A DNA stretch of 63,057 nt. Origin: Treponema sp. GTDB taxonomy: Bacteria; Spirochaetota; Spirochaetia; Treponematales; Treponemataceae. Location of the stretch: positions 1 through 63,057 of the forward strand of contig JAIKYB010000108.1 of the NCBI GenBank assembly GCA_024683675.1. The letters run 5' to 3'. This document shows, one piece after another, positions 61,099 to 63,057 of the stretch; the stretch's first letter is position 1; each line of letters begins with the position of its first letter. Below the pieces are notes generated by a model. It was not told the DNA's origin. It ran no database searches and saw only the letters and a program-made list of their open reading frames with translations. A program made the position numbers and the translations under genes.

Positions 61099-63057
61099 AA
61101 TATCTTCAGATAATTGTAAACCTGCCAATAAATCAGCCCTTTACTTACTCCTATTTTTCCCCGGATGAAGAAGTAAAAGCGTCTAAAAAAGAAGACAGCA
61201 CAAAGGAACTATTTGAAGCACCTGAAGATGAGCAAGAGAATGTAAAAGCCACTGGAAAAAGCAAGTCTACAAAAAAGAAAGTAAAAGAAGAAAATCCTCC
61301 CGAAATTGGAAAAAGAGCTGAAATTTATTTTGGAAATAAAAGAACAGAAGGCTTTATTATGGGCATTTCTGATAGTATTCCAGAAGACTGTCCTGTTGAA
61401 GCCGGAAAAATAAAGCCTGTAAAAAGAATTATAGACAAAGAAGCCCTTTTTGGTCCTGAACTTATTGAAATAGCAAAATGGATTTCACATTATTATTTAT
61501 GTACCCTTGGAGAAGCTGTTTTTTCCATGATTCCTTCAGGAAGGCGGGAAAGCGGAGCAGCCGGTTTTTCTTTTGAAGAGGAAGTAAGTGAAAAGGCAGC
61601 AGTCCAGCTTTCAGAGGAACAGAAAAAGGCTGTTGAAGATATTTATGAATCTTCAAAAAAAGCAAGTTTAGAAAAAGAGATAAAGGGAGCTAATAATAAT
61701 TATTATCATTACCTTTACGGGCCAACCGGAACTGGAAAAACAGAGGTTTTTCTTTCCCTGGCAGAAAAAATTCTTGCAGACGGAAAGGGGGTTATATATC
61801 TTGTTCCGGAAATTGGACTTACAGGACAAGTTGCCCAGGCAGTAACAAAACGCTTTGGAAAAACAGCTGCAATTCTTCATTCAGGGCTCACCCCTTCACA
61901 AAGACTTAGTGAATGGCGAAGGATTATGCATAAAGAAGCAAGAGTTGTTGTAGGAGCCCGCTCAGCTATTTTTGCCCCGGTTCCCGATTTAGGCCTTATT
62001 ATTATTGATGAAGAGCATGACGCTTCCTATAAATCAGGTAATAATCCCCGCTATCACGCTAGACAGGTTGCCATGCACCGCTCTTCAAAGCTGCAGATTC
62101 CACTGGTAATGGGAAGTGCAACTCCTTCTGTAGAATCCTGGTATGGAATGAAAAGCGGAACAATAATTAGTCACCGCCTTACAAAAAGACTTTCCGGCGG
62201 CCAAATGCCACATTTAAATTGTATTGACTTAAATTATTATCCTGACGGAGGTTGTATTTCACGACCTTTGGAAGAAGCAATTCAAAAGTCCCTGGATAAA
62301 GGACATCAGTCTATTTTGTTTTTGAACAGAAGGGGCTTTACTCACTTTTTCAGATGTAATTCCTGCGGTTATGAGCTGGTCTGCAAAAACTGTTCAGTTC
62401 CACTCACCTACCATAAGCTGGACCATCGTCTGCGTTGTCACTATTGCGGCTGGTCCTTATATCCACCTCAAAGCTGTCCTAAATGTGGTTCTCTGGATAT
62501 AGGAAGCTCTGGTTTTGGAACTGAATATATTGAAGCAGAAACAAAAGCAAAATTTCCAAATGCCAGAATAATTAGACTTGATACTGATGTATTGAAAAGC
62601 AAGGCAGAGCTATTAGAAAAGCTGGAAGATTTTAAGAATGGAAAATACGATATAATGCTTGGAACCCAAATGGTTGCAAAAGGCCTGAACTTTCCGAAGC
62701 TGGAACTAGTCGGAGTAATTTTAGCTGATGCGGGTTTGCACATGCCAGACTTCCGGGCTAGTGAAAGAACCTTTTCTCTGATCACTCAGGTTGCAGGAAG
62801 AGCCGGCAGATATTTTCCAGATGGTAAAGTCTTTGTACAAACATATAGTCCAGGCAGAGAAGCAGTATATTTTGCCTGCACTAACAAAATAGAAGATTTT
62901 TACGAAAGTGAACTGGCACAAAGAAAAATGCTGAATTTCCCGCCATTTTGCAGGCTCTTACGTTTTGTTTTTAGAAGCTATGATAAAAAGCTTGCAGAAG
63001 AAAGCGCAGAGGAGGCAGCTGGTTTACTGGCTCAGGCAGCAGGCCGAGGGGTTGAAA
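61095..63057 (+). CDS. priA: PriA replication-restart helicase, cut by the window end
   Basis: PriA recognises stalled forks and reloads the replicative helicase. The visible ~654 codons include the 3'-DNA-binding domain and the Walker A motif GPTGTGKT. The helicase motif DEEHD, LVMGSATPS, and the zinc-binding cysteines in CNSCGYELVCKNC and CHYCGW...CPKC follow. After residue ~27 a charged, Lys/Glu-rich insert of about 45 residues interrupts the N-terminal domain. The ATG overlaps the glycosylase stop (ATGA). The 3' end lies beyond the window, so there is no stop codon here. Confidence 0.93.
   Translation, partial: MKYLQIIVNLPINQPFTYSYFSPDEEVKASKKEDSTKELFEAPEDEQENVKATGKSKSTKKKVKEENPPEIGKRAEIYFGNKRTEGFIMGISDSIPEDCPVEAGKIKPVKRIIDKEALFGPELIEIAKWISHYYLCTLGEAVFSMIPSGRRESGAAGFSFEEEVSEKAAVQLSEEQKKAVEDIYESSKKASLEKEIKGANNNYYHYLYGPTGTGKTEVFLSLAEKILADGKGVIYLVPEIGLTGQVAQAVTKRFGKTAAILHSGLTPSQRLSEWRRIMHKEARVVVGARSAIFAPVPDLGLIIIDEEHDASYKSGNNPRYHARQVAMHRSSKLQIPLVMGSATPSVESWYGMKSGTIISHRLTKRLSGGQMPHLNCIDLNYYPDGGCISRPLEEAIQKSLDKGHQSILFLNRRGFTHFFRCNSCGYELVCKNCSVPLTYHKLDHRLRCHYCGWSLYPPQSCPKCGSLDIGSSGFGTEYIEAETKAKFPNARIIRLDTDVLKSKAELLEKLEDFKNGKYDIMLGTQMVAKGLNFPKLELVGVILADAGLHMPDFRASERTFSLITQVAGRAGRYFPDGKVFVQTYSPGREAVYFACTNKIEDFYESELAQRKMLNFPPFCRLLRFVFRSYDKKLAEESAEEAAGLLAQAAGRGVE

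Overview
The window is AT-rich, densely coded and ordered like a Treponema-type spirochaete chromosome. The two diagnostic blocks are a V-type ATPase operon in the order E - DUF2764 - A - B - D - I - K, and a long motility operon running flbD-motA-motB-fliL-fliM-fliY-fliO-fliP-fliQ-fliR-flhB-flhA-flhF-flhG-(unknown)-fliA-fapA-(two unknowns), both on the minus strand. Many small lipoproteins and exported proteins of unknown function fit a spirochaete too. The species cannot be read from the sequence. I saw no rRNA, tRNA, CRISPR array, insertion sequence or prophage, and no gene-free stretch longer than 300 bases.

Layout. 1-2214 (minus): ispG followed by an exported repeat-helical protein. 2348-9668 (minus): V-ATPase operon ending in a strong terminator. 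9860-10918 (minus): galM. 10937-11060: a GC-rich imperfect direct repeat with a hairpin between its copies. 11031-28446 (minus): the motility operon, whose first gene here is flbD; the hook genes that precede flbD in T. pallidum are absent and a divergent two-component system stands there instead (28573-30344, plus). 30307-32220 (minus): hemW and lepB. 32332-33664 (plus): smpB and an exported unknown. 33671-34168 (minus): an FtsB/DivIC-like membrane protein.

34315-42587 (plus) is the least explained and most interesting block. It is a compact five-gene operon: a roughly 1000-residue highly acidic repeat protein, a 264-residue unknown, two paralogous DUF115/MptE-like proteins (the family of Maf flagellin-glycosylation factors), and a membrane protein with an acidic linker and a degenerate GGDEF-like domain. 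A perfect GCCGATAA sigma-28 -10 box lies just upstream. I infer a motility- or flagellin-glycosylation-linked module. 42588-49386 (minus): TPR lipoprotein, upp, lipoprotein, ileS and an exported unknown.

49463-52963 (plus) is a four-gene, translationally coupled GT8 - PlsC - PlsC - GT8 cassette, probably for an acylated glycolipid of the cell envelope. 52960-57943 (minus) holds a YesM/YesN two-component system with a solute-binding lipoprotein but no permease genes. 58082-59080 (minus) is an exported unknown. 59141-63057 (plus) is thiI, a type-4 uracil-DNA glycosylase and priA, cut by the window edge.

Expression signals are of two kinds. Many genes have a clear GAGG/AGGAG ribosome site. Several first genes (ispG, smpB, thiI, and nearly flbD) have no such site and carry a TATAAT box exactly or nearly 7 bases before the ATG, which predicts leaderless mRNAs.
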